Assembly: GCF_008710285.1 (NCBI RefSeq) | Contig: NZ_VYQF01000009.1 | Location: 62,001 to 126,000 of the forward strand | Length of the DNA: 64,000 nucleotides | Direction of reading: 5' to 3' | Origin: Ginsengibacter hankyongi | GTDB taxonomy: Bacteria > Bacteroidota > Bacteroidia > Chitinophagales > Chitinophagaceae | Shown here: positions 19,141-28,286 of the stretch, piece after piece | Position numbering within the stretch: the stretch's first letter is position 1 | Layout: each line of letters starts with the position of its first letter | Notes under the pieces: model-generated | Databases searched by the model: none | Seen by the model: the letters and a program-made list of their open reading frames with translations, nothing else | What the model was told of the DNA's origin: nothing | Translations under genes and position numbers: made by a program

Positions 19141-21165
19141 CTATTTTGGCCACAACTTAATTTCATTTTCACCGGGTTTCAAACTTATAAAAGGCCCGGG
19201 CATTGAATTGTTACCAAGCGCTCTTTTCTGATTAAAATAATCGGTATCAAATAAGACGGGAGTGCCTTCCGGGTTTTCAAATGCAACTTCAGGTACCAAT
19301 GCCTCCCCCAGATCCGGGCTATTAATGATCTTAATTTTATGGCCGAAAACATCTTTATCTATTTTGATGATCAAATAAATACCGTCTGACTTTTCCTCGA
19401 TATGTATATTTGTATCGGGCTGCTTATCCACCAACTCATTCAAGCCATTTTTATAAGGAATAGCACCATTTATATACACGTTATTGGCTGCTTTTACCGG
19501 TAATTTCACTTCCGACAATTCACTTATAAAATAATCTGATGAGGGCATGATAGCCGGATAGTCGTTATAGATCCCCAGGCCATAATCCATTGTACCTTTT
19601 TTTCTTTTAGGCCTGTTGGCTTTTTCAAAAATATCATAGGACGGCGCCGGTGTTTTGATAAAAATGTTATTCAGGTATCTGTCATCTCCGCCTTGTGTTG
19701 TCATTATCCCCGCTACTTTAGTGGAATGAGGATAATGATAAGGTGTAAATCTTTCATTCTCCGTGCCTTTACAGATCTGGCCCGTAAACATATTATTAAT
19801 GAAGGCACTGCCTGTTGACAGGTTCCACAAATTAAGATTGGATAAGAAACAATTGTTATCAATAATCTGTGGCCCGTGGCTCACCTCAATATGAAGATCC
19901 ATCCAACTGTTATCATACAACAAATTCCCTGTGATTCTTATACCCTGTGCCTCCCAGTCGATCCATATCCCCTTAGATGCATTGTGAACGCAATTATTCT
20001 TTATCAATACATCAATAGGTGCATGCAGTTTTATACCCGCCATTTCAAAACCACCCCATTGCCTTTTTACATAAATATTATAAATATGGTTGCCGTAAAT
20101 CTGGCTGAATATCGCACCCAGGTCTCCACAAATTCCCGTTTGTTCGCAATTGAAGATTTCGTTATTCCGCACAATATGCGAGCCCACTGTTTCCTTCGAC
20201 CAGCCATTTTTTATAGCGTTGAATACTGTCTCCAGCTGACTGATGTGTCCACTTTTTGTTTTATAAACTGAAGAATAGTTCTGCCCTATCATCCGATCGG
20301 CTCCAAGGCTTATACCGGAAGATTTTGAATCGCTGATGGTATTATTTTCAATGATCCATCCTTTGCTCCAGTGAGGACCTATTAGCCCTATCTGCTCTGC
20401 TGTTGGTGGCGCCCAGTTGGTAGCAGCCTGCTTTAAAATAAATCCTCTTACAGTGATATAATTAATACCCGTTTTCTTAGGATAAAAAACTGCAGGTCTT
20501 GCGTTGATCTCAACTAATTCTTTGTTAGGATCAGCATTATGAAAATTAGCCCATACCGTAGTTGTTTTGCTATCGCTTTTACAATACCATTGGTACACTG
20601 AACCCTCCTGATCCTGTGCTCCTTTTAATGGTTGAGGATTAAAAATTTTTTCCAGTGAATCGATCTCATAAAATGATTTCCCGTTCAGGTACACCTCCCC
20701 GGTATGATGAACCCTACCTAAATCAAGGAACCAGTCACCACCGATAATCTCGCGGTAGGGATTGTAATCACCAAACATGGCATTATTAAGTATTACCTTC
20801 CAAACTCCTTCGCCTGCCTTTTTCCATCCTTTAATAACTTCTGATCCGGTTATAATAACCTTCACTCCATCTGCTGCACGATATAGAATCCTGTTGAGAT
20901 CGTTTATCCCACCGTATTTTGGATCTACCCATTCACGATACGTTCCTTCATGAACCGTAATTGTATCTCCCGCCCTTGCGACCCTACTGGCTGCCATTAT
21001 TGTTTTAAAGGGATGCCCCATCGAACCATCTGCGTCATCACTGCCATTTTTTGATACATGATACTCCCTGGCAGCTACATTCAAACTGGTCAGCATAAGA
21101 AAGAATAAAATTACCAATACGGTTATAATTTTATTCATTTTATTTTGGATTAAGTTCTTTTTCAT
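19141..21165 (-). CDS. GH120 beta-xylosidase (right-handed beta-helix)
   Basis: Exported protein of 674 residues; the signal peptide probably starts at the second Met (MNKIITVLVILFF), giving mature REYHVSKNGSDDADG. The N-terminal third has the GH120 landmarks VHEGTYREWVDPKYGG, FGDYNPYREI and EVYLNGKSFYE, followed by parallel beta-helix coils. By comparison with the characterised GH120 beta-xylosidase as I remember it, the nucleophile would be D403 in GIWIDWEAQG and the acid/base E427 in LHIEVSHGP, 24 residues apart. The similarity covers the full length, including the PHSTKVAGI region. Such enzymes release xylose from beta-xylo-oligosaccharides. In this locus it suggests xylose in the target glycan. 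The enzyme looks intact. Confidence 0.85.
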   Translation of the reverse strand: MKKNLIQNKMNKIITVLVILFFLMLTSLNVAAREYHVSKNGSDDADGSMGHPFKTIMAASRVARAGDTITVHEGTYREWVDPKYGGINDLNRILYRAADGVKVIITGSEVIKGWKKAGEGVWKVILNNAMFGDYNPYREIIGGDWFLDLGRVHHTGEVYLNGKSFYEIDSLEKIFNPQPLKGAQDQEGSVYQWYCKSDSKTTTVWANFHNADPNKELVEINARPAVFYPKKTGINYITVRGFILKQAATNWAPPTAEQIGLIGPHWSKGWIIENNTISDSKSSGISLGADRMIGQNYSSVYKTKSGHISQLETVFNAIKNGWSKETVGSHIVRNNEIFNCEQTGICGDLGAIFSQIYGNHIYNIYVKRQWGGFEMAGIKLHAPIDVLIKNNCVHNASKGIWIDWEAQGIRITGNLLYDNSWMDLHIEVSHGPQIIDNNCFLSNLNLWNLSTGSAFINNMFTGQICKGTENERFTPYHYPHSTKVAGIMTTQGGDDRYLNNIFIKTPAPSYDIFEKANRPKRKKGTMDYGLGIYNDYPAIMPSSDYFISELSEVKLPVKAANNVYINGAIPYKNGLNELVDKQPDTNIHIEEKSDGIYLIIKIDKDVFGHKIKIINSPDLGEALVPEVAFENPEGTPVLFDTDYFNQKRALGNNSMPGPFISLKPGENEIKLWPK

Positions 21166-21238
21166 TACAATCTCTAATTTGCCTAATTAGTTATAACAGT
21201 ACAAGAAAATCATCAAATGCTAATTATTATTATTTCTG

Positions 21239-23149
21239 TTACTTTTCCATCAATTCAACATTAGGATTTTTAATATAGCCTTCTTCTATCATAGAGATCA
21301 AGCCAAGCAACCCACCCCAGTGATAAAACAAATCACAATTCCTCACATCATCGCATTCACCCGTTTTAGCATTATAATTTTCGCAGACATATCCATTTTT
21401 TTGCCATTGTTCCAGAAAAAGATCTTTTGATTTTTGTACTAAATCCTTTTGTGCGCTTTTAAGATTATAATTCCTAAGGCCGAGATATACCAGAAAATTC
21501 ATAGGCGCCCAAACTCTCCCGCGCCAGTAATCGTTTTCATAACCCGGACCATTAAACGCAATTGAGGGTAACATATATTTACCCCAAAATTCATCCGGGT
21601 TATAAAAATGTTCCTTTATCATTCTTTCAGCTTTTTTTTGGGTAGGAACTTTTGCAAGTAATGGATAGAAATTAGTCGGCGAAATTTCATTACTGAATTC
21701 ACCGTTATCCAGTCGCTTATTCAGATAGATTCCCTTTTTTTCGCTCCACAACTTCTTAAGATTGTTACGGTATTTTAGTGCTCTGCCAGTGAGTTCTTTT
21801 TGCACTTCAGGTTTGTCCAATATTCCTGCAATATCACTAAGCGCATCACAATCCATTATGTAAAGACTCATGAGTCCAACATCTGCCAGTTCTAGGTGAT
21901 TTGCAACAGTGTCAAAAGGTATGCTATCATACATCGGGGAATTATCAAGACCTGATTCCAGAGCGGCACCAAACCTGGAATGCGCATTCTTATCAAAGTT
22001 TCTCAGGTAAGGCTCAAATGGAGATGACCCCCAGCCCAAAAAGCCATCCTTATCTCTGTTCTTGGGCCACCACCGATTCCATGTTAATAGTTTTGGGAAA
22101 ACCTCACGGAGAAACCACTTTTCCCTGTAATGTCGGTAAATTTCCCTTACCACGAATGATCCTACCGGTGGTTGCGATCTGTCATTGGTTTTAATCCCCA
22201 TAGAAGCACTCAAATTAGGAACAAATCCTGAGCCGGTGATAGCATTTGTAATTTCAATGGCATTCGCGTAGGCAAGATCTTTATTGTCTAACGAATGCAT
22301 ATATGCTGCAAAATAATTATCCCAGCAAAATATCACAAAACCTCCCCGGTAAGTATTCCATAAACGACTTACTGTTGTCAATTCACGTTGTCCTTCGGGG
22401 TCATAGATCATGTCCCATGCTAAAACATTTTGCATAGCATGATATACTTCCTCGCTCTCCCCATACTTGTGTTTACTTTGCTCATAGCGTGTTTTGGCAA
22501 CTTTTATCCGCTCTTCAATTTCTTCAACAGACAAATTTGGCATCGTCGTTAAAGCAATTATGGATTGTGCAGAAAAAGCCAGATGTGGTGAAGTTGAGTC
22601 TTTGTGTCTTAACTGCTGCCCATTTGCAGTAAGTGTAATTTTACCGGATGGTAATTTAAAAATTATTTGATTGCTGTCTATGCTTATGTTTCCTTCTCTT
22701 TTCCACCATATTTTTCGGGGATTTATCCACACCTCACCATTGCTATTCATATTAACCGGCGTTAGCAAAAAACATATATCCCGACCACGGGAACATGACT
22801 GAATCCTTAATTTGATATTCTTCCATTCGATAATTAATTCCGTATATGAACCGTCATAGGAATGTGCCAGCGGCAATATCGTCTCTGCTTCCTTGCCCTT
22901 TTTCCCCATTAATGCTTCTTTTAATATTGCCCCATTTTTATCTTTTAAATAAAAATCTATTGCAATAGCTTCAGGAAGCAAAACATGTGATAAAACGCTA
23001 TTCGTATTCCATGTATTCCATCCCCGGTCAAGTTCAGATTTCAATTGTATGTATTCCGTTCCTGTATAATCGGAATTATATTTTTTTTGAGCGTTGGTGT
23101 CCAAATAATTCAGCAGTAACAGTAGTAGTAAATGAATTTTTATTTTCAT
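21239..23149 (-). CDS. MGH1-like (alpha/alpha)6 glycosidase, paralogue A
   Basis: Exported protein of 636 residues with a signal peptide (KIHLLLLLLLNYLDTNAQ). An N-terminal beta-sandwich opens with LDRGWNTWNTNSVLSHVLLP and is followed by an (alpha/alpha)6 barrel. The barrel carries motifs of the GH63/GH37-type clan: CWDNYFAAYMHSLDNKDLAY near residue 285, the probable acid ALESGLDNSPMYD with D402, and WRGRVWAPMNFLVYLGLRNY and CENYNAKTGECDD near the C-terminus with the probable base Glu. It is the most divergent of three paralogues; the others are at 26180 and 28287. Exact GH family and specificity cannot be assigned by eye; alpha-glucosidase, mannosylglycerate hydrolase and trehalase relatives share this fold. 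Confidence 0.82.
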   Translation of the reverse strand: MKIKIHLLLLLLLNYLDTNAQKKYNSDYTGTEYIQLKSELDRGWNTWNTNSVLSHVLLPEAIAIDFYLKDKNGAILKEALMGKKGKEAETILPLAHSYDGSYTELIIEWKNIKLRIQSCSRGRDICFLLTPVNMNSNGEVWINPRKIWWKREGNISIDSNQIIFKLPSGKITLTANGQQLRHKDSTSPHLAFSAQSIIALTTMPNLSVEEIEERIKVAKTRYEQSKHKYGESEEVYHAMQNVLAWDMIYDPEGQRELTTVSRLWNTYRGGFVIFCWDNYFAAYMHSLDNKDLAYANAIEITNAITGSGFVPNLSASMGIKTNDRSQPPVGSFVVREIYRHYREKWFLREVFPKLLTWNRWWPKNRDKDGFLGWGSSPFEPYLRNFDKNAHSRFGAALESGLDNSPMYDSIPFDTVANHLELADVGLMSLYIMDCDALSDIAGILDKPEVQKELTGRALKYRNNLKKLWSEKKGIYLNKRLDNGEFSNEISPTNFYPLLAKVPTQKKAERMIKEHFYNPDEFWGKYMLPSIAFNGPGYENDYWRGRVWAPMNFLVYLGLRNYNLKSAQKDLVQKSKDLFLEQWQKNGYVCENYNAKTGECDDVRNCDLFYHWGGLLGLISMIEEGYIKNPNVELMEK

Positions 23150-23222
23150 CCGGGTTACTTTTTATATTAAATTATGATTGATTCTTTTTAAAGGAATACA
23201 TTAAATGACTTGATGGATTTTC

Positions 23223-24659
23223 TCATTTAATAATCGGTTCCGGAGATTCCACATAAAGTGTTTTTCTGACTTCTGGCCCTTTGTTGGTCCATTCTCCAAG
23301 TTCCCTTTTTTCTTTTTCTGCTAATTTGAGGATCTCAGCAACTATATCAGGATGTTTTTCTGATACATCATTACTTTCTCCTGGATCTTCACGTAAATTG
23401 TATAATTCGATGTGATCTGAAAAATCAGCTATATGATAGGTGCTCTTCAATATATTCTGCTGTTCTTCTTTTGAAAACCGCCCCAGTAAACTAAGTTTCC
23501 AATCGCCATATCTCACTGCCTGGAGATATCCGACATGCCAGTAGTAAAACGGACGGGCTTCCCTTTTTGCATCAGGATGAAACAAATAATCTGAAATGTC
23601 ATTGCCATCCCTTCTTACATTGTCGTTAAACTGAAAATTTGCTAATGCCGCGAATGTCGGGTAGAGATCCAGAACAGATGCCGGAGCATTACATGTAGCA
23701 CCGGGATGTATTTTCCCCGGCCACCAGGCAATACATGGGACACGAATACCTCCCTCATAAACCTGGCCTTTTCTGCCTTTAAGGACTCCGTTATTTGCCC
23801 CCCAACGTGGTGCTCCGCCATTATCGGAAGTAAAAATCACCAAAGTATTTTTAGCGATTCCCTCCTTTTTAAGACACTCTAATATTCTTCCAGTCGACCA
23901 GCTTATTTCAGCTATACTCGCCCCATAACTCTCTTTCGGATTAATAGTCTTCAGGTGAAACTGTTCCCGAGCGGCAACAGGATTATGCGGCATCGTATGC
24001 GCAAAATATAAAAAGAATGGATGATCCTTGTTTTGACCGATCCATTTTATAGCTTCGGCGGTGTACCGCTTTGTAATCGTTGACAAGTCACTTTGGCTAT
24101 CTTCATTTATTTCATCTATAACCTTTTCATTCTGCATCAATGGCAAAAGCGGAATCTTATTTTTTCTGATCCCCATGTCATTGGAATAGGGCAGCCCAAA
24201 CCAATAATCAAATCCATTGTTTACAGGTAGAAACACAGGTTGGTCACCTAAATGCCATTTGCCAATAATAGCAGTAGCATATCCTGCTTTTTTCAACATC
24301 TCGGGTAAAATAGTTTCCGCTGGATTTATACCCTTTTGCGACTTAGGAAAAAGCACCCATTGATTTTCGGCATCTAGATCCAGATCAACCCGACGGGCAT
24401 AACAACCGGTCATTAATCCTGCCCGCGAAGGTGTGCAAACGGGTGCCCCTGCATAAAAATCGGTAAATCTGAGACCTTCCACGGCCATTTTATCGATTTC
24501 AGGAGTCTGGTTCCATACCGAGCCGTAAGACGACAAGTCACCATAGCCGAGGTCATCGCAAAAAATTAAAATAATATTAGGTGGTGTAGTTTTATCTCCG
24601 GCAAGTGAATCTAGAGTAACACTCAAAAAAGCAAATGCTAACATTAATGCATTTCTCAT
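23223..24659 (-). CDS. Exported sulfatase (S1 family), second intact copy
   Basis: Formylglycine sulfatase of 478 residues with a signal peptide (first 21 residues, ending DSLAG). Metal ligands are D35-D36 in IFCDDLGYGD; the modification motif is the canonical C75-T-P-S-R79. GKWHLGDQPVF and VIFTSDNGGAPRW provide the other metal and sulfate-binding positions. Length and domain order are normal. It lies 73 bases upstream of MGH1-like paralogue A on the same strand, within the polysaccharide locus, so it probably removes sulfate from the glycan before or between glycosidase steps. Subfamily is not assignable by eye. Confidence 0.93.
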   Translation of the reverse strand: MRNALMLAFAFLSVTLDSLAGDKTTPPNIILIFCDDLGYGDLSSYGSVWNQTPEIDKMAVEGLRFTDFYAGAPVCTPSRAGLMTGCYARRVDLDLDAENQWVLFPKSQKGINPAETILPEMLKKAGYATAIIGKWHLGDQPVFLPVNNGFDYWFGLPYSNDMGIRKNKIPLLPLMQNEKVIDEINEDSQSDLSTITKRYTAEAIKWIGQNKDHPFFLYFAHTMPHNPVAAREQFHLKTINPKESYGASIAEISWSTGRILECLKKEGIAKNTLVIFTSDNGGAPRWGANNGVLKGRKGQVYEGGIRVPCIAWWPGKIHPGATCNAPASVLDLYPTFAALANFQFNDNVRRDGNDISDYLFHPDAKREARPFYYWHVGYLQAVRYGDWKLSLLGRFSKEEQQNILKSTYHIADFSDHIELYNLREDPGESNDVSEKHPDIVAEILKLAEKEKRELGEWTNKGPEVRKTLYVESPEPIIK

Positions 24660-24853
24660 AATTTAATAATTTAAATATTTAAAAACATTTTATTAGGCAG
24701 TGACTTCCAAAATTCATTTTGGTACTGAATTTCCAGAAGATATTGTAGTTTGAATAATTTTTTTATCATGTTTGTTCGGTCTTCATTATTTGCTGTTTTT
24801 GTCAGGAATTATCAAACATGGATGATCATTTTAATTTTTCAGCCAACCGTATT

Positions 24854-25594
24854 TTAATATTTATAGAATGCCCTTTTAATAGTTTTTGCAGCGAGTTCCG
24901 GCTTATCTTCAGCTATTGAAATAGATGCTGCGATTAATCCACTATTACAAACCTGGTTCCAGTTATTATAACCATTTATCAACCACGTATTTCTTTTATC
25001 GCCACCATATTCCTCCCAGCTAGGATAAATACCTTTTTCGATCAAAGCATTTTTTGCCTTTTTAATCGTTGATGCAGGTAGATTATCAAGTGTCCAGTCC
25101 AACGCAAACGAAATCGCCATGGAAATTTCTGCAACATCTAAATAAACAGGTGGATTCCAGTCCGAAAAATTGCAGGTTGCAAGCACCTCCTGGTTGATAC
25201 GGTCAAGAATAATGTGATTTTTTTCCACTAAATACACCAAACCCAGCATGTTTATCCTGCGAAGTAATTCCCTGGAAACATCCAGCATAGAATTGGTGGT
25301 TTTAATTCTCTTTATTACCGGGGTATCAAGAATTTTGTATGCAGCAAGACGCACTGCCTCATACATATTAGCAATAACCGGATCTGATTTTATTTTTCCT
25401 TTAAGCTCTTCAATTAATTGTTTGTTGTAAATCAGCCGGGGTTTGGATTGTTTCAGATTTTCTTTGATGTATGACTCCGAAAAAGGATTTTGAAGGGGTG
25501 GTATCATTATATCCTTTTCCTGGGCTAAACTGGAATTTGTCGCAAAAATTAACAGAGAGCCAGTCAAACTTAATAAGGTCATTAATTTATTCAT
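24854..25594 (-). pseudogene. Heparinase II/III-type polysaccharide lyase, N-terminal remnant
   Basis: A 246-residue product with a signal peptide (ending SSLAQ) and the N-terminal alpha-toroid of the heparinase II/III-like lyases (PL12/15/17/21 type). The opening KPRLIYNKQLIEELKGKI is typical, and YLDVAEISMAISFALDWTLD with NGYNNWNQVCNSGLIAA matches the conserved helices that hold the substrate Asn and Trp. Full-length members have about 600-700 residues, including a two-layer beta-sandwich that contributes catalytic His and Tyr. Here the frame ends right after ELAAKTIKRAFYKY, so more than half is missing. It is most likely inactive. The original enzyme would have cleaved a uronate-containing polymer, a useful hint about the glycan. 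Confidence 0.72.
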
Positions 25595-25693
25595 TGTATT
25601 TTATTTATGAACCAATACTGCTATTGAACAATAGATTTATTTTAAACAGTAGTAAATTATTTATTATGATTTTTTAGTTTCAGTTCGTATTTT

Positions 25694-26061
25694 TTAGTCA
25701 GCCGATTCAGTTTGAAGAACCTGTGCCTTTCTTTGTGCCATCTCTCTAGTAGGAACTCCAGCTGCAAGTGGAATCCAGCTGCCAATTGTTAGCCACAGGG
25801 ATTTTCTCCATGGTTTCCTTTTTTACTGACAAAAAAGTCACCGCGTGCTCATCCCACATATAAGTTCTCATAGCCTGCACTGCCTTATCAATAAATACTT
25901 GCCTCCGTGCTGCCATTTCAGTTTCTCCAGCCAGCTTCGCTAATCTAACCAAACTTTTCTCGCCCATAATGAGGTAGGACGTATTTCCTGTTACCCAAAA
26001 CATTGCCATACCATGCCCCTTCATTTTCTGCTTCCCATGCCGGAACCACATAACTAATTAT
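25694..26061 (-). pseudogene. Fragment of an (alpha/alpha)6 glycosidase, two frameshifts
   Basis: Only a middle-to-late piece of a glycosidase remains. Read in the 5' to 3' direction, one frame gives VVPAWEAENEGAWYG up to about 26015. A second gives AMFWVTGNTSYLIMGEKSLV and MRTYMWDEHAVTFLSVKK, up to EKIPVA near 25790. A third gives IGSWIPLAAGVPTREMAQRK and ends with a stop at 25694. Joined, these make one continuous family-like sequence of about 120 residues, so two single-base indels are implied. Both ends are missing. It differs from the three intact MGH1-like paralogues and represents a separate gene lost from the locus. Confidence 0.72.
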
Positions 26062-26179
26062 TTAATTTTCAAAATAAAAACCCTGCAATTTGCGGAAAAC
26101 CCTCACGAAACAAATATTCAATAGGAAAAACAGGCTTTTATTTTCATAATATAGATCTCATAAAATCTATAGTGAAAAT

Positions 26180-28114
26180 TTAATTTTTAGCTTCCAATGG
26201 CAACTCCGGAGCTGGCACATAACCTTTATCCATAATATCAATAAATCCTAACAGAGCTCCCCAATGATAGAATGGATCACTCATCCCTGAATCATTCCCT
26301 TCACCAGATGTTGCGTTGTAATTTTCATAAATATGGTGCTCTCCTAACCAGGATTTCAAAAGCAGGTTTTTCGATTTTTCAACCATATCCTTTCTTGCAT
26401 TGGGCAGTTGATAATTTCTCATGCCCAGATATACCAGGAAATCCATCGGGGCCCAAATCCTTCCTCTCCAATATTTGTTATCTTTAAATGCGGGATCATT
26501 TCTGGTAATAGAAGGCATAATGAATTGACCCCAGAATTCCTGTGGATTATAAAAATGTTCTTTGATCATTCTTTCTGCCTGCTTATGAGTAGGCACTTTA
26601 ACAAGTAGCGGATAAAACAAGGTTGGAGATAAACGATAACTGAATTTGCCGGTTATAAGATTCTTATTCAGGTACAGACCAAATTGATCATCCCAAAGAG
26701 TTCTTAGTTTCTTTGAATACTTATCGGCTCTTTGGGTTAACTCTTTTACTATTGCGGTTTTTCCTAAGGCATTAGCGATTTCAGAAAGACTTTGGCAATC
26801 TGTAATGTATAAGCTCATTAATCCAACATCTGCCTGCATCAAACGATGTCTTGTACTATCAAAAACCGCATCATCCCACATAGGTGAATTGTCTAAGCCC
26901 GACTCCCATTGTGCTCCCTTTTTTGTGCCAATTCCCTTAATAAGAAAGGGCGATATTTTACCGTAAACATAGGGATCTGATCCCCAACATAAGTATCCAT
27001 TGATATCACGATTGTTTGCCCACCAGCGATTCCAGCTTAACAGTTCGTCGAATACTTCTTTAAGAAACCATTTTTCATGATACTTCTTATAAATCTCATT
27101 CACGATTAATGAACCAACTGGCGGCTCAGAACGATCTTCACTTTTATTTTTTGATGATCCAAAATTTGGAACAAAGCCCCTTTTTGTAATCTCCTTTGTA
27201 ATGGCAATTGCATTGGAATAAGCGAGGTCTTTGTTATCCAACGATAACATATATGCAGCAAAATAGTTATCCCATTCAAACAAAACCCATCCCTGCCACC
27301 CAACACACCAGTTGCGGCTGACCGGAGTGAGCAGACGGTTATTTGCGGGATCGTAAACTGTATTCCAGGCTAATACCGTTTGCATCGCATTATACTCTTC
27401 TGAAGCTTCTTTATATTTTGATTTTTCCGCCGTAAATTTTTTCTCTGACACTTTCATAATACTTTCAATATCTGCAGCAGATTTAGATTTATCAGTACTA
27501 AGAGCGATATCATGATCAAGCGAAAAAATTATTCTAGTATCCGACGTTGAATAATTTCCTCCGGCTACTTTTATCCTAATTTCACCTGATGGTGTATTTG
27601 CAATGATGATACCATCACTCATTTTTATTTTTCCTTTCCTTCCCCATAACATCTGCGGATCTATTATCAGCGAATCCATGTTTGAGAAATTGACTGGAGT
27701 TATTAATAAGAATAAATCATTTTTTTCAGCGGCACTTTGTACACGAACATTTATATGTTGCCACTCAACAGTTAAGTCGGTATATGATCCATCGTAGCAA
27801 TGAGGTCCTGGAACAACATGTTCTTTTGTACCATAATCTTCCCTGCCAATTAAGGCTTCCTTTAGTGTATCTCCTTTTTGATGATTTACTAACTGTACAT
27901 TAATAGCAAAACCTTCCGGCAATAATACATGAGACAAAACACTATTGGTATTCCATGTATTCCATCCTTTGCAAAGATGTGCATTCAATTGCCTCATTTG
28001 TATTACATTCCTCTCTTGATCGGATATCTGCTGGGCCTGTAGGTAAGTGTTGAAAATGAAACTTGAAAGTACGGCAGCGATCAAAAATTTAATTTTCATC
28101 TTGTTTCTATTCAT
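26180..28114 (-). CDS. MGH1-like (alpha/alpha)6 glycosidase, paralogue B
   Basis: Exported protein of 644 residues (or 639 from the internal Met), with a signal peptide ending near YLQAQQ. Layout matches paralogue A: an N-terminal beta-sandwich with KGWNTWNTNSVLSHVLLPEG, then the barrel with EWDNYFAAYMLSLDNKDLAY, the probable acid in WESGLDNSPMWDD, and WRGRIWAPMDFLVYLGMRNY and YENYNATSGEGND near the end. It is far closer to paralogue C than to A: blocks such as DTLKEALIGREDYGTKEHVV are identical. The DNA at 27811-27871 differs from 29900-29960 by one base. The neighbouring genes on both sides are co-oriented. Specificity is unknown; the tandem pair suggests a dosage or specificity advantage on related linkages. 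Confidence 0.82.
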   Translation of the reverse strand: MNRNKMKIKFLIAAVLSSFIFNTYLQAQQISDQERNVIQMRQLNAHLCKGWNTWNTNSVLSHVLLPEGFAINVQLVNHQKGDTLKEALIGREDYGTKEHVVPGPHCYDGSYTDLTVEWQHINVRVQSAAEKNDLFLLITPVNFSNMDSLIIDPQMLWGRKGKIKMSDGIIIANTPSGEIRIKVAGGNYSTSDTRIIFSLDHDIALSTDKSKSAADIESIMKVSEKKFTAEKSKYKEASEEYNAMQTVLAWNTVYDPANNRLLTPVSRNWCVGWQGWVLFEWDNYFAAYMLSLDNKDLAYSNAIAITKEITKRGFVPNFGSSKNKSEDRSEPPVGSLIVNEIYKKYHEKWFLKEVFDELLSWNRWWANNRDINGYLCWGSDPYVYGKISPFLIKGIGTKKGAQWESGLDNSPMWDDAVFDSTRHRLMQADVGLMSLYITDCQSLSEIANALGKTAIVKELTQRADKYSKKLRTLWDDQFGLYLNKNLITGKFSYRLSPTLFYPLLVKVPTHKQAERMIKEHFYNPQEFWGQFIMPSITRNDPAFKDNKYWRGRIWAPMDFLVYLGMRNYQLPNARKDMVEKSKNLLLKSWLGEHHIYENYNATSGEGNDSGMSDPFYHWGALLGFIDIMDKGYVPAPELPLEAKN

Positions 28115-28286
28115 TTGAGTTTAATTATTAAATAATTCAGGATACTTTCTTTTTATTATTTCCTCTCATCCGGGGTGATCGTTTATTCTAAGTTTAGGAA
28201 GTTTCAATGCTCCTTTTATTTTTGCCAGCTGCATAAAGAACTTCCTGAGAATATTTACTATTAATTATTATAAATGATTATTAAGA

